Assembly: GCA_009700485.1 (NCBI GenBank)
Contig: WLLZ01000004.1
Coordinates: 1-43,063 of the forward strand
DNA from: Actinomycetota bacterium
Lineage (GTDB): Bacteria > Actinomycetota > Actinomycetes > S36-B12
Reading direction: 5' to 3'
DNA length: 43,063 nt
In this document: positions 33,928 through 42,997 of the stretch, piece after piece
Layout of the letters: each line of letters begins with the position of its first letter
Numbering within the stretch: the stretch's first letter is position 1
The notes under the pieces: model-generated
Seen by the model: only the letters and a program-made list of their open reading frames with translations
What the model was told of the DNA's origin: nothing
Databases searched by the model: none
Program-made: the position numbers and the translations under genes

Positions 33928-35148
33928 CTACACCCGCCAGGAGAGTTCCAGTGACCCCGGCCGCCTAAATGCGAAACCAGCCGGCGGTACCGCGGCTACC
34001 AAGGTGAGATTGGGTAACCGGCTGAGCAGTTTGTCAACCGCTATGGCAGTTTGGGTTCGAGCTAGGTGCACTCCAAGGCAATGGTGTTTACCCGCGGAAA
34101 AACCTAAGCCGTGTTTGGCGTTGGTCCGATGAATATCGAAGGTGAGTGGGTCAACGAAAACCGCAGGATCGCGGTTGACGGCGATAACCGAGATCCCAAC
34201 AAACTCGCCAGCTTCGATAGTGACCCCGCAGGCGGTAAATGGTCTACCCATCCACCTCTCGATGAAGGCAACCGGTGGAATAAGTCGAATCGCTTCGTCA
34301 ACAGCACCCGGTATTAGACTTCGATCGGCTAAACACTGCGACAAGGCATCAGGGTGGGTAAGAAGCAAGAGGAGAGTTGACATCACCGAGGCTTGTATTG
34401 TCTCAACGGCCCCGAACATCACCACCCGAAGCTGCGCTACCACCTCTTCATCGGACAGTTCGTTGTCCGAGCTCGCCAAAACTTCATTTGTCAATGATGC
34501 GGCGCCCGACGACCGATGAGCGTTTAGGCCGGCGAGTAGCAGTTTGTCCAACTGCTCCCTAGCTAAGTCGGCCCGCTTAACCGGCTCAGGGTCACCGTCA
34601 TAAACCATAGCGGCGGCAAAATCTGCGTAATAGGCGTCGATTTTGGCACTCTCGCCAAGTGGTAGCCCTATAACGTGACCGGCAACGGCGACGGCAAACT
34701 CTGCAGCGAAAGCTGAATGTAATTCCGCTTTACCTTCTTCAACAAACCGATCAATTAGCGCATCCGCCTGCCCCCGAATGAAATCACCGAAGGCATGTTC
34801 GGCCTCACGGGCGCGAAAAGGGCGCTCGAATGGCGCTCGGAGTCGATCATGTGCGGGTGCATCGACCGTAAGCATCATTTTCCCTAGTGAGGCGCGCACC
34901 ATATTTTCGGATACCTCGACGGTTGCACCAGCTTTTGGCAGCAACATCTCGCGGGCACCATCACGACTGGTGATCAGCCAGCCGCCCAGGACTGGAAGCC
35001 AAGTTACCGGCTCCTGCTCCCGTAAACGATCAAGTACGTGCTCGCGACCCGCATCTTGGAGATCTTCCATAGTGATCAACGCACCAGCTGGAAATTGCAA
35101 CTGCCTAAGCACGTTCGCACCGTCAGCTACCTGAGCCTGTGAAATCAT
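33928..35148 (-). CDS. Cytochrome P450
   Basis: The 406-residue protein is a soluble bacterial P450. Visible signatures are the I-helix oxygen-activation motif (MFGAVETIQAS), the K-helix ExxR (DEAIRLIPP), and the heme loop GFSAGKHHCLGVHLAR with the cysteine ligand Cys357. The heme loop has His where FxxGxxxC members often have Arg two residues before Cys. It lacks a membrane anchor. The substrate is unknown, and it would need ferredoxin and a reductase; fprA at 13134-14498 is a candidate partner. The downstream neighbour on the opposite strand is an aldo/keto reductase, and another lies upstream on the same strand. Confidence 0.92.
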   Translation of the reverse strand: MISQAQVADGANVLRQLQFPAGALITMEDLQDAGREHVLDRLREQEPVTWLPVLGGWLITSRDGAREMLLPKAGATVEVSENMVRASLGKMMLTVDAPAHDRLRAPFERPFRAREAEHAFGDFIRGQADALIDRFVEEGKAELHSAFAAEFAVAVAGHVIGLPLGESAKIDAYYADFAAAMVYDGDPEPVKRADLAREQLDKLLLAGLNAHRSSGAASLTNEVLASSDNELSDEEVVAQLRVVMFGAVETIQASVMSTLLLLLTHPDALSQCLADRSLIPGAVDEAIRLIPPVAFIERWMGRPFTACGVTIEAGEFVGISVIAVNRDPAVFVDPLTFDIHRTNAKHGLGFSAGKHHCLGVHLARTQTAIAVDKLLSRLPNLTLVAAVPPAGFAFRRPGSLELSWRV

Positions 35149-35216
35149 TCCGCACGACCTAACTATGCACTTACTGTGCTTAAATAACCAATGCGCTAAT
35201 GGACCTTATGTCAGCA

Positions 35217-36254
35217 CTAAGGAATAAGGGATTGCGCCCCCCACAAATTAATGTCGGCGTCTATCGCGTAATTATCTATTTCAGCAAGTTCGGCCTCAGA
35301 AAATTTCAGGTTATCGACAGCGCTTGCGGTTTCAACCAGTTGGCGCACGCTACTGGCGCCCAATAACGTTGTTGTCACTCGCTCATCGCGAAGTGTCCAA
35401 GCCACCGCAAGTTGTGCTAGCGACTGGCCGCGGCGCTCTGCAATTGCGGCCAATGCCCGCACCCGATCAATATTTCCTTCTGTTAGGTGAGAGTCGAACA
35501 AACTCTTACCCGCAGCGGCCCGTGAATCAGCGGGCACACCCTCTAGGTATCTATTAGTCAATAATCCTTGGGCAAGAGGACTGAAGGTAATGCAGCCCGC
35601 TCCGACCTCTTGCAACACGTCAAGCAAGCCATCTTCTAGCCACCTATTGAACATTGAGTATGAAGGCTGATGGATCAGCAATGGGGTGCCAAGGTCGGCA
35701 AGAATACGCGCTGCCGCCAAGGTGCGAGAGGGTGAGTAGGAAGAGATTCCAACATAAAGTGCCTTGCCTTGCTGGACAGCAGAATGAAGGGCCCCCATTG
35801 ACTCCTCAATGGGCGTATCGGCATCGGGTCGATGGTGATAAAAAATGTCCACATAGTCCAGCCCCAACCGGGCGAGGCTTTGGTCAAGGCTGGCAAGCAG
35901 GTATTTGCGCGAACCCAGATCCCCATAAGGCCCAGGCCACATATCCCATCCAGCTTTACTAGAGATCACCAGCTCATCGCGCAGGCCCGAAAAATCATCA
36001 CGCAAAATCTGTCCAACATTAAATTCAGCAGAACCTGCCGGGGGGCCGTAGTTGTTAGCTAAGTCGAAATGGTTTATCCCTAGATCAAAAGCACGTTGCA
36101 TGATTGCGCGCTGCGTCTCTCGCGGTTTATCGTCACCGAAATTGTGCCAAAACCCAAGTGAAATAGCCGGTAGCTGCAGGCCACTTACGCCGGTTCTCCG
36201 GTAAGGCATCCGACCGTCATAGCGCGCAGGATCTGGTAGATAAATACCTGACAT
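35217..36254 (-). CDS. Aldo/keto reductase (L-glyceraldehyde-3-phosphate reductase/YghZ-like)
   Basis: The 345-residue AKR of the YghZ/Gpr (AKR14) group has YRRTGVSGLQLPAISLGFWHNFG at the start (quoted in part). The catalytic residues are Asp64, Tyr69 (HFDLANNYGPP), Lys100 (VISSKAGWDMWPGPYGDLGS in part) and a His at 140-141 (FYHHRPD). These match enzymes that reduce L-glyceraldehyde 3-phosphate and other aldehydes with NADPH. The ATG lies three bases after the stop of the upstream lipoprotein gene, so translation may be coupled. The P450 gene follows after about 70 bases. Confidence 0.9.
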   Translation of the reverse strand: MSGIYLPDPARYDGRMPYRRTGVSGLQLPAISLGFWHNFGDDKPRETQRAIMQRAFDLGINHFDLANNYGPPAGSAEFNVGQILRDDFSGLRDELVISSKAGWDMWPGPYGDLGSRKYLLASLDQSLARLGLDYVDIFYHHRPDADTPIEESMGALHSAVQQGKALYVGISSYSPSRTLAAARILADLGTPLLIHQPSYSMFNRWLEDGLLDVLQEVGAGCITFSPLAQGLLTNRYLEGVPADSRAAAGKSLFDSHLTEGNIDRVRALAAIAERRGQSLAQLAVAWTLRDERVTTTLLGASSVRQLVETASAVDNLKFSEAELAEIDNYAIDADINLWGAQSLIP

Positions 36255-36257
36255 GAC

Positions 36258-36788
36258 TTACGGAATCAACTCCCGGGCATCGATATTCTCCTGCGGAAGC
36301 GCGTAACCAGTGCTCGCGCACTGAGCCTCAACCCGGTTGGCCTGCAAGGTAAGGCGCTTCTTTTGCATTTTCGACAAGGAGTCGATTCCATCTTTCTTGC
36401 CAAACTTGTCCAATAGTGTTTGCATTTTCTCGGCGTTCGTGAGCACTTGCTGTTTTAATTCACCCGAGTTCGCCGCATCGCCGGCGGTTGCTGTTAGGTC
36501 AGTGACAAGTTGTTGATATTCAACCAGCAACGCTCGGCGCTCCTTTCTATTCAGATCTTTGACACCGGCGGCGACGGTGCTGCGGAGAAGATCCAACTGG
36601 AAATAGGTCTCGCAAGTTGCCTGCGCATCGAAGGAAACGACAGCATCTGCGCTCGGGGCGGCCAACGCCGAAGACAGGCTCGGAGCAGGGACGGCTTCCG
36701 GCTCAGACGAGCATGCGGCCAAGAACAATGCACTCGCAAGTACAACCGGTACTAGCACTCTGGCTTTAACTGCTGCCTTTACCCACAT
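36258..36788 (-). CDS. Small lipoprotein of unknown function
   Basis: The 176-residue protein has a lipoprotein signal: basic start, hydrophobic core and LFLAAC with Cys26 as the lipidated residue. An Ala/Ser/Pro-rich linker follows, then a helical domain (TCETYFQLDLLRSTVAAGVKDL in part) with a second Cys near the C-terminus. I do not recognise the family. It is probably membrane-anchored on the outer face. GGGAG precedes the ATG by five bases. It probably forms an operon with the following aldo/keto reductase. It is divergent from the arsenite exporter gene. Confidence 0.72.
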   Translation of the reverse strand: MWVKAAVKARVLVPVVLASALFLAACSSEPEAVPAPSLSSALAAPSADAVVSFDAQATCETYFQLDLLRSTVAAGVKDLNRKERRALLVEYQQLVTDLTATAGDAANSGELKQQVLTNAEKMQTLLDKFGKKDGIDSLSKMQKKRLTLQANRVEAQCASTGYALPQENIDARELIP

Positions 36789-36900
36789 TTTCGCTCCCTT
36801 CGCAGCGGCGCCGAAAGATCGCCCCCATCTGCCATAACCTTACGCGAAACTGCTACATTTCGGGAGGCCAAATCCCTAGAAAGTACTCCTAAAGAGAAGA

Positions 36901-36906
36901 TAGCCT
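36901..36906 (+). promoter_or_regulatory. -10 element of a probable leaderless promoter for the ACR3 gene
   Basis: TAGCCT six bases before the GTG at 36913, with no ribosome site in the gap. Confidence 0.45.
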
Positions 36907-36912
36907 CCTGCC

Positions 36913-37983
36913 GTGACCGCGAAAAATGCTGATGCCGCGGTTCTGGGTAAATTGTCACTGTTGGACCGGTTCTTGCCGGTCTGGATTCTCGTGGCCATGG
37001 CAATGGGCCTGGGGCTAGGAAAATTGGTCCCGGGCATTCAATCAGCCCTTGACTCGGTGAGTATCGGCCAAACCTCATTGCCAATTGCCCTCGGCCTAAT
37101 GCTGATGATGTATCCGGTACTCGCCAAAGTTCGATACGAGGAGATGGGGCATGTGGCCGGGGATCGCCGGTTGCTTTGGCTTTCACTGCTGCTTAACTGG
37201 GTGATCGGCCCGGCCTTGATGTTCGTGCTCGCCTGGACTTTCTTACCAGATCAGCCAGCATTTCGTACCGGACTAATCGTTATCGGTCTGGCTCGATGTA
37301 TCGCCATGGTGCTGATCTGGAATGACCTCGCCTGTGGCGATAGCGAGGCAGCCGCGTTACTAGTTGCGATCAACTCTGTATTCCAAATTCTTGCCTACGC
37401 GCTACTCGGAACATTTTATCTGAAGATTCTGCCAGGCTGGCTCGGCCTTGATACCCAAGATGTGCAATTTTCAACTTGGGATATCACCAAAGCCGTACTT
37501 ATCTTCCTTGGTATCCCCTTGGTCGCCGGCTATCTGACCAGGCGCATCGGATTAAGGGCTAAAGGCCGCGTTTGGTACGAGCAGAAATTCATCCCACGTA
37601 TTAGTCCATTTGCCTTATACGGGCTGCTTTTCACGATCATCATTATGTTCGCGCTGCAGGGGGATGCGATAATCAGCAGCCCTATTTCAGTTCTTAATAT
37701 TGCTATCCCGCTGCTTGTCTACTTCATAATCATGTGGGGTGTTTCATTCTTCCTTGGGATCAAGAGCAAACTCGGCTACCCCAAGACCGCCACTTTGGCA
37801 TTTACCGCGGCCGGCAATAACTTCGAACTCGCTATTGCCGTCTCAGTCGGTGTTTGGGGTGTCACGTCAGGGCAAGCCTTAGCTGGCGTCATCGGGCCAC
37901 TGATCGAGGTACCGGCGTTAGTCGCCTTGGTTTATGTGTCGCTATGGCTGATGCGCCGATTGACAGAAAAGCGAACTAGTTGA
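36913..37983 (+). CDS. arsB: ACR3-family arsenite efflux transporter
   Basis: The 356-residue membrane protein has about ten hydrophobic helices and the ACR3 hallmarks: LPIALGLMLMMYPVLAKVRYE (quoted in part), GLARCIAMVLIWNDLACGDSEA in parts with the conserved Cys of the arsenite path, and FTAAGNNFELAIAVSVGVWG in part. It is expected to expel arsenite (or antimonite) from the cell. No ArsR repressor or ArsC arsenate reductase gene is seen beside it, so control and arsenate handling must lie elsewhere. The start is GTG 36913, six bases after TAGCCT. Convergent and overlapping by eight bases with the esterase gene. Confidence 0.93.
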   Translation: MTAKNADAAVLGKLSLLDRFLPVWILVAMAMGLGLGKLVPGIQSALDSVSIGQTSLPIALGLMLMMYPVLAKVRYEEMGHVAGDRRLLWLSLLLNWVIGPALMFVLAWTFLPDQPAFRTGLIVIGLARCIAMVLIWNDLACGDSEAAALLVAINSVFQILAYALLGTFYLKILPGWLGLDTQDVQFSTWDITKAVLIFLGIPLVAGYLTRRIGLRAKGRVWYEQKFIPRISPFALYGLLFTIIIMFALQGDAIISSPISVLNIAIPLLVYFIIMWGVSFFLGIKSKLGYPKTATLAFTAAGNNFELAIAVSVGVWGVTSGQALAGVIGPLIEVPALVALVYVSLWLMRRLTEKRTS

Positions 37984-38953
37984 ACGATCTCAGAAATTCG
38001 TATCTTTGCTGCATAGCTAATTGGGCGATCCGTGATTTCGGTGCGACCACCTCGTAGCCGTGTGGGCACCCGGGGCGCAGGTGCAATTGAACATCACCGC
38101 CGGTTTCTCGAATACGCGAGGCGAAATTGACATCTTCGTCGTGGAAGATATCCAGGTCACCAACCTCTACATAGATCGGCGGCAGCCCCCCTAACTGTGT
38201 TGCCCGCGCGGGGGCTGCATAAGCCGACACCTCCCCTGGCGCCATCTCACCGAACAGGCATCGCCAACCGGTGATGTTGTCGTCATAGGTCCAAATGATG
38301 AATGGGCCGGTGAGTTTTGGCCCAGCGACCGGAGAAGCAATCGTGCGATCATCGAGCATCGGGTAGATGAGCATCGCAGAACTTAACCCACAACCTTCAT
38401 CACGGGCCTTCAGCAGCACGCCGGCGGCAATGCCTCCCCCCGCGCTATCCCCCGCGATACCAATTCGCTCGGGATCGATGGCAAGCTCACCATAATTTTC
38501 ACGCGCCCAGCGCACGCCTGCACTTACATCTTCGATTGCTGCGGGGAATGGAAACTCAGGGGCTAATCGATAGTCCACCGACAAGATGGCAATGTCGGCG
38601 AATGATGCGTATTTTGAACATACTGAGTCATATGCGTTAACCGTGCCCATAATCATGCCGCCGCCGTGCACATACACGATAAGTGCGAGCGACCTGCTCC
38701 CACGCTTTCGATAAAGGCGCAGCGGTAACGTGGTGCCATTTGGGCGGGTGCAACTGAAATTGGATATCTCAACATCACTTGGTGGCGGAGATATTTTTGC
38801 TAGTAACTTCTCCAACTTGACTTGCCGTGCGGCTGAACGTGCGCGCCGGCCTGACCAATCTCCAACGGGAAGGGGCTTTGACAGCCCGATTCTCGGGATC
38901 AACTTAACCGCGGCCCAGCGCACCTGCGGATTAATTTTTGGCGTCTTTTTCAT
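37976..38953 (-). CDS. Alpha/beta hydrolase (hormone-sensitive lipase-type esterase)
   Basis: The 325-residue protein is of the HSL/BFAE family. It has the oxyanion-hole motif YVHGGGM (about residue 95), SVDYRLAPEFPFPAAIED, and GDSAGGG with nucleophile Ser170. The probable acid and base are Asp268 (VGDLDIF) and His298 (CPHGY). It should hydrolyse a small ester or lactone. No signal peptide is seen. The N-terminal 40 residues are basic and may bind membrane or be disordered. Substrate unknown. Confidence 0.9.
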   Translation of the reverse strand: MKKTPKINPQVRWAAVKLIPRIGLSKPLPVGDWSGRRARSAARQVKLEKLLAKISPPPSDVEISNFSCTRPNGTTLPLRLYRKRGSRSLALIVYVHGGGMIMGTVNAYDSVCSKYASFADIAILSVDYRLAPEFPFPAAIEDVSAGVRWARENYGELAIDPERIGIAGDSAGGGIAAGVLLKARDEGCGLSSAMLIYPMLDDRTIASPVAGPKLTGPFIIWTYDDNITGWRCLFGEMAPGEVSAYAAPARATQLGGLPPIYVEVGDLDIFHDEDVNFASRIRETGGDVQLHLRPGCPHGYEVVAPKSRIAQLAMQQRYEFLRSFN

Positions 38954-38978
38954 CTATTTCACTAGGCAACTAAATATT

Positions 38979-39018
38979 CAGGTGCGGCGGACAGGAGAAT
39001 TCCTGCGCGCCGCACCTG
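38979..39018 (-). terminator. Strong hairpin terminator after the SHOCT protein gene
   Basis: CAGGTGCGGCG pairs with CGCCGCACCTG (11 bases), and the loop contains a second inverted repeat CAGGA/TCCTG. On the minus strand it is followed by AATATTTAG. It may also end transcription in the opposite direction. Confidence 0.7.
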
Positions 39019-39036
39019 TTGGTGATCTAGAACTTT

Positions 39037-39414
39037 TTACGCCAGTGCCTTTGCCTTCAGCGAATCGAAATCCTGCTGCGAGATGGTGCCCGCATCAAGG
39101 AGTGCCTTCGCTGAGGCAATCTGGTCAGCCGGTGAGGTGGTGCCCGCCATCGATTTGATGTAGGCCTTCTGCTCACCCTGTGCCTGCTCTACCTGCTTCT
39201 GGCGGCGCTTGGCCATACCGTTGCCGCGTGCGATCACGTAGATCAGCACCGTGATCGGCGGGAGCAAGATCAAGAAGATGATCCAAACCGCCTTGGCTAG
39301 GCCGCTTTCTTCATGGTCACTGAACAGATCCAGGACCACCATGAAGAAGATCATGAAGAACATGATCATGAGGAAGATGACGAGCAAAGTCCAGATGGAC
39401 TCTCCGAGATTCAT
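39037..39414 (-). CDS. PLD-nuclease-N and SHOCT domain membrane protein
   Basis: The 125-residue protein has two hydrophobic segments (about residues 7-28 and 38-57), the second like the PLDc_N domain (AVWIIFLILLPPITVLIYVIARG in part). A charged linker follows, then a C-terminal SHOCT motif (QIASAKALLDAGTISQQDFDSLKAKAL in part). Function unknown; SHOCT is an oligomerisation motif. ATG 39414 was preferred because GGGAGA lies upstream; the open frame to 39522 overlaps the end of nrdJ. The gene is separate from nrdJ by 73 bases and ends in a strong terminator. Confidence 0.82.
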   Translation of the reverse strand: MNLGESIWTLLVIFLMIMFFMIFFMVVLDLFSDHEESGLAKAVWIIFLILLPPITVLIYVIARGNGMAKRRQKQVEQAQGEQKAYIKSMAGTTSPADQIASAKALLDAGTISQQDFDSLKAKALA

Positions 39415-39487
39415 GGAATTGATTCTCCCTAAATTGAGGTGTTCGCCAACAATAGCAAGGATGTCTAGCCGCTGACACGACCCCCGA

Positions 39488-42328
39488 TTAGCTACACCCC
39501 GAGGTGCTTCCGCAACCTTCACAGACGTAGCAGCTACCAGCAGGACGCATCTTGATACCGCAGGTCATGCAAAGTGGCGCATCAGAGGCGGTGCCGGTTA
39601 TCTCCTCTAAGAGCTCAGCACTCGAATGTGCCTTACTAGGCGCCTTTGCCGGGGCGGCTTCTGCCACCGCCACTTCAACTACTTCGGCAATATCAATATC
39701 AAGATCAACCGACGCCGCAGGTGCGTAGTGCGCATAGCTGGCTTCCACCGTTGCCGCCCGCTCATCGGCGCTGTGAATACCAAGGGCAGCGCGCTTTTCA
39801 TAAGGTAGGTAATCCAACGCCAGACGCCGGAAGATGTAGTCCATGATCGACTGCGAGATCCGAATATCGGGGTCATCTGTCATGCCCGCCGGTTCGAAGC
39901 GCATATTCACGAACTTGCTTACGAAAGCTTCCAGCGGCACGCCGTACTGCAGCGCAATACTGATCGCTATCGAGAACGCATCCATGACCCCGGCAAGGGT
40001 TGAACCTTGCTTTCCGAGTTTGAGGAATACTTCGCCAAGACCATCATCTGGGTAACTTCCCGCGGTCATGTAACCCTCAGCGCCAGCCACCGAGAAACTT
40101 GTTGTCAAGCTAGGGCGGGACTTTGGCAACCGCCGGCGGGTGGGCTGGCCCACGAGCTGTGCGATGGCTTCAGCCGTGGCGTCAACAATCTCATCTACCT
40201 TTGCGGATTTGCCATCCGACAACGGTTGACCAACCTTGCAGTTATCGCGATAAATTGCCAGCGCCTTGAGTCCATATTTCCAGCCCTGGAAGTAAATCTC
40301 TTCAACTTCTTCGACCGTGGCCGACTGCGGCATATTGACGGTCTTCGAAATCGCTCCCGAGAGGAAGGGCTGCGCGGCCGCCATCATGCGAACATGGCCC
40401 ATCGGGGTAATGGAGCGAACTCCCATGGCGGTGTCAAAGACCGGATAATGCTCGGTCTTAAGGCCTGGAGCATCTACCACATGACCGTTCTCGGAGATGA
40501 ACTCCACGATGGCTTCGATCGTCTCTTCGGTATACCCGAGGCGGCGGAGTGCGCGCGGGATCGTTTGGTTGACGATCTGCATTGAGCCGCCACCAACAAG
40601 CTTCTTGAACTTAACGAGTGAGAAGTCGGGTTCAATGCCCGTGGTGTCGCAGTCCATCATGAAACCGATGGTGCCGGTCGGCGCTAGAACGGAAGCTTGC
40701 GCATTGCGCCAGCCGTTCTTTTCGCCGATTTTGAGTGCCTGCTGCCATTGGCCATGAGCGACCTTCATAACCGAAGTATCGAGAGTCGTAACCCCGCGCA
40801 CATTGTCGTTAGCTGACGCGTGCTTACGCATCACGCGCTTGTGACCGCTCTCGTTACGCGCATAACCCTCGTACGGCCCCACGATGCCCGCAAGTTCGGC
40901 ACTGCGCTTGTAGGCGGTTCCGGTCATGACCGAGGTGATTGCCGCCGCCAGCGCACGACCGCCGTCTGAGTCGTATGGCAATCCCGTAGCCATCAATAGC
41001 GCACCTAGGTTTGCGTAGCCGATACCCAGTTGCCGGTACTTGCGTGTGGTTTCGGCGATCGGCTCCGTTGGGAAGTCTGCAAATGAAATCGAGATATCCA
41101 TGGCGGTAATGATTATTTCAACAGCCTTAACAAAACGCTCGGCGTCAAAAGTATCGTCGTCCTTTAGGAACGTCAGCAAGTTGAGGCTGGCTAGGTTGCA
41201 GGATGAGTTATCCAGGCTCATGTACTCCGAGCACGGGTTTGACGCATTGATGCGCCCCGTTTCAGGGTTGGTGTGCCAGTCATTGATGGTGTCGTCGTAC
41301 TGGATACCAGGATCGGCACACGCCCAAGCCGCCTCGGTCATCGTACGAAATAGCGTCTTCGCATCAACTGTTTCAATCACATGGCCATCTGTACGAGCGG
41401 TCAAACCAAACGGTTCGCCATTTTCGACCGCTTTCATGAACAAGTCCGAGACGCGTACCGAGTTGTTCGCATTTTGATATTGCACACTGGAAATATCTTT
41501 GCCGCCAAGATCCATGTCGTAGCCGGCATCACGCAGGACACGGATTTTGTCCTCTTCACGGACCTTAGTCTCGATGAACTCTTCGATATCTGGGTGATCG
41601 ACGTCAACCACAACCATCTTGGCGGCTCTGCGGGTTGCACCGCCAGATTTAATTGTGCCGGCGGATGCATCAGCGCCGCGCATGAAAGAGACCGGCCCCG
41701 AGGCGGTGCCACCGGATGACTTAAGTAGCTCCTTGCTCGATCGAATGCGCGAAAGATTTAGCCCTGCCCCGGATCCGCCTTTGAAGATCATGCCTTCTTC
41801 GCGGTACCAGTTAAGAATCGACTCCATGCGGTCATCAACGCTCAGGATGAAGCAGGCGCTCACCTGCTGCGGTGACACGGTGCCGACGTTGAACCAGACC
41901 GGGGAGTTGAAGCTGAAAACCTGGTTGACCAGCATGTGCGTCAACTCATGTTCAAATATTTCAGCATCCTTGTTGGTTCGAAAATAGCCGTTCTCTTTGC
42001 CGGCCTTGGTGTAGGTAAGCACCACCCTGTCAATGAGTTGCTTAAGACTCCATTCGCGCTGCTCGGTACCAACCGCCCCGCGGAAGTACTTGGTGGTGAC
42101 AATGGTTGATGCGTTAACACTCCATGAATCTGGGAACTCAACCCCGCGCTGCTCGAAGACCACCTCACCGGTCTTCCAGTTGTTCTGCACCACATCACGG
42201 CGCTCCCAAGTTATTTCGTCATATGGGTGAACACCTTCGGTGGTATAGACGCGCTCCATCACCAGCCCGGGTTTATTCAAGGTGTTGTGAATGAAACCGG
42301 CCGGTGTGCTAGTCGTGATCGTCATCAT
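39488..42328 (-). CDS. nrdJ: Vitamin B12-dependent ribonucleotide reductase (class II)
   Basis: The 946-residue NrdJ reduces ribonucleotides to deoxyribonucleotides with adenosylcobalamin. Its features are: SFNSPVWFNVG and QQVSACFILSVDD with the first redox Cys; NPCSEYMSLDNSSCNLASLNL in parts with the radical and second redox Cys; and VLAPTGTIGFMMDCDTTGIEPD in part. The C-terminal zinc-binding/redox tail has CMTCGIKMR and CYVCEGCGSTSGCS. Length fits the actinobacterial type. GAAAGG lies upstream of the ATG. It follows nrdR after 21 bases in one operon. No cobalamin riboswitch is visible upstream. Confidence 0.96.
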   Translation of the reverse strand: MMTITTSTPAGFIHNTLNKPGLVMERVYTTEGVHPYDEITWERRDVVQNNWKTGEVVFEQRGVEFPDSWSVNASTIVTTKYFRGAVGTEQREWSLKQLIDRVVLTYTKAGKENGYFRTNKDAEIFEHELTHMLVNQVFSFNSPVWFNVGTVSPQQVSACFILSVDDRMESILNWYREEGMIFKGGSGAGLNLSRIRSSKELLKSSGGTASGPVSFMRGADASAGTIKSGGATRRAAKMVVVDVDHPDIEEFIETKVREEDKIRVLRDAGYDMDLGGKDISSVQYQNANNSVRVSDLFMKAVENGEPFGLTARTDGHVIETVDAKTLFRTMTEAAWACADPGIQYDDTINDWHTNPETGRINASNPCSEYMSLDNSSCNLASLNLLTFLKDDDTFDAERFVKAVEIIITAMDISISFADFPTEPIAETTRKYRQLGIGYANLGALLMATGLPYDSDGGRALAAAITSVMTGTAYKRSAELAGIVGPYEGYARNESGHKRVMRKHASANDNVRGVTTLDTSVMKVAHGQWQQALKIGEKNGWRNAQASVLAPTGTIGFMMDCDTTGIEPDFSLVKFKKLVGGGSMQIVNQTIPRALRRLGYTEETIEAIVEFISENGHVVDAPGLKTEHYPVFDTAMGVRSITPMGHVRMMAAAQPFLSGAISKTVNMPQSATVEEVEEIYFQGWKYGLKALAIYRDNCKVGQPLSDGKSAKVDEIVDATAEAIAQLVGQPTRRRLPKSRPSLTTSFSVAGAEGYMTAGSYPDDGLGEVFLKLGKQGSTLAGVMDAFSIAISIALQYGVPLEAFVSKFVNMRFEPAGMTDDPDIRISQSIMDYIFRRLALDYLPYEKRAALGIHSADERAATVEASYAHYAPAASVDLDIDIAEVVEVAVAEAAPAKAPSKAHSSAELLEEITGTASDAPLCMTCGIKMRPAGSCYVCEGCGSTSGCS

Positions 42329-42349
42329 GGTGCCTTTCGTATCGAGCGG

Positions 42350-42856
42350 TTATCGGGATTGGGAAGACTTGGCGGTGGATGCATTGCTGGCTGGTTCGTG
42401 ACCTAGTGGTTCACCTTCAGCGCGAAGAAGTGCTATCTCCGCTTCGAAATCCTCAAGGTTGTCAAATGAGCGGTACACCGACGCGAAGCGCAGGTAAGCA
42501 ACCTCATCGAGTTCGCGCAATGGGCCGAGAATTGCCAGGCCCACTTCCATGGCTGGGATCTCCGCGATGCCGGAGGCCCGCACTGAATCTTCAACGCGCT
42601 GTGCCAACCTGCCGAGATCGTCCTCGCTAACCGGGCGGCCTTGGCAAGCTTTGCGAACGCCTCCGATGACTTTGGCCCGGCTAAAGGGCTCATGGACACC
42701 TGAGCGCTTTGCAACCAGCAGCACGGTGTTCTCGGCGGTGGTAAACCGCCGCCCGCACGCGGAGCACTCGCGGCGGCGGCGAATTGCAGCCCCGTCGTCG
42801 GTGGTGCGGGAGTCCACCACCCGTGAGTCGTCTTCCTTGCAGAATGGACAACGCAT
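42350..42856 (-). CDS. nrdR: Transcriptional repressor NrdR
   Basis: The 168-residue protein has the N-terminal zinc ribbon (Cys3, Cys6, Cys31, Cys34; MRCPFC and [10 protein letters not shown]) and a DSR patch. An ATP-cone domain follows ([32 protein letters not shown] in parts), ending with [14 protein letters not shown]. NrdR binds ATP/dATP and represses ribonucleotide reductase genes. GGGAGG lies eight bases before the ATG. It is co-transcribed with nrdJ, as in other Actinobacteria. Confidence 0.96.
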   Translation of the reverse strand: MRCPFCKEDDSRVVDSRTTDDGAAIRRRRECSACGRRFTTAENTVLLVAKRSGVHEPFSRAKVIGGVRKACQGRPVSEDDLGRLAQRVEDSVRASGIAEIPAMEVGLAILGPLRELDEVAYLRFASVYRSFDNLEDFEAEIALLRAEGEPLGHEPASNASTAKSSQSR

Positions 42857-42940
42857 TTTGTGTACCTCCCTTCCCTTGTTTCACTTCAGTAACATTTGGC
42901 CTGATACTCCACCTACCCGCGGGACCGATCTTGGGGACGT

Positions 42941-42980
42941 CCTGTGGATACCCTGTGGAGCTGTAACCACAACCTGTGGA
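42941..42980. promoter_or_regulatory. Three phased CCTGTGGA elements (DnaA-box-like) upstream of nrdR
   Basis: CCTGTGGA occurs at 42941, 42952 and 42973, at 11- and 21-base intervals. The first continues TAC; its complement GTATCCACA is one mismatch from the DnaA box TTATCCACA. The other two are weaker matches. Confidence 0.4.
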
Positions 42981-42997
42981 GGAATCACCGGGCTGTA

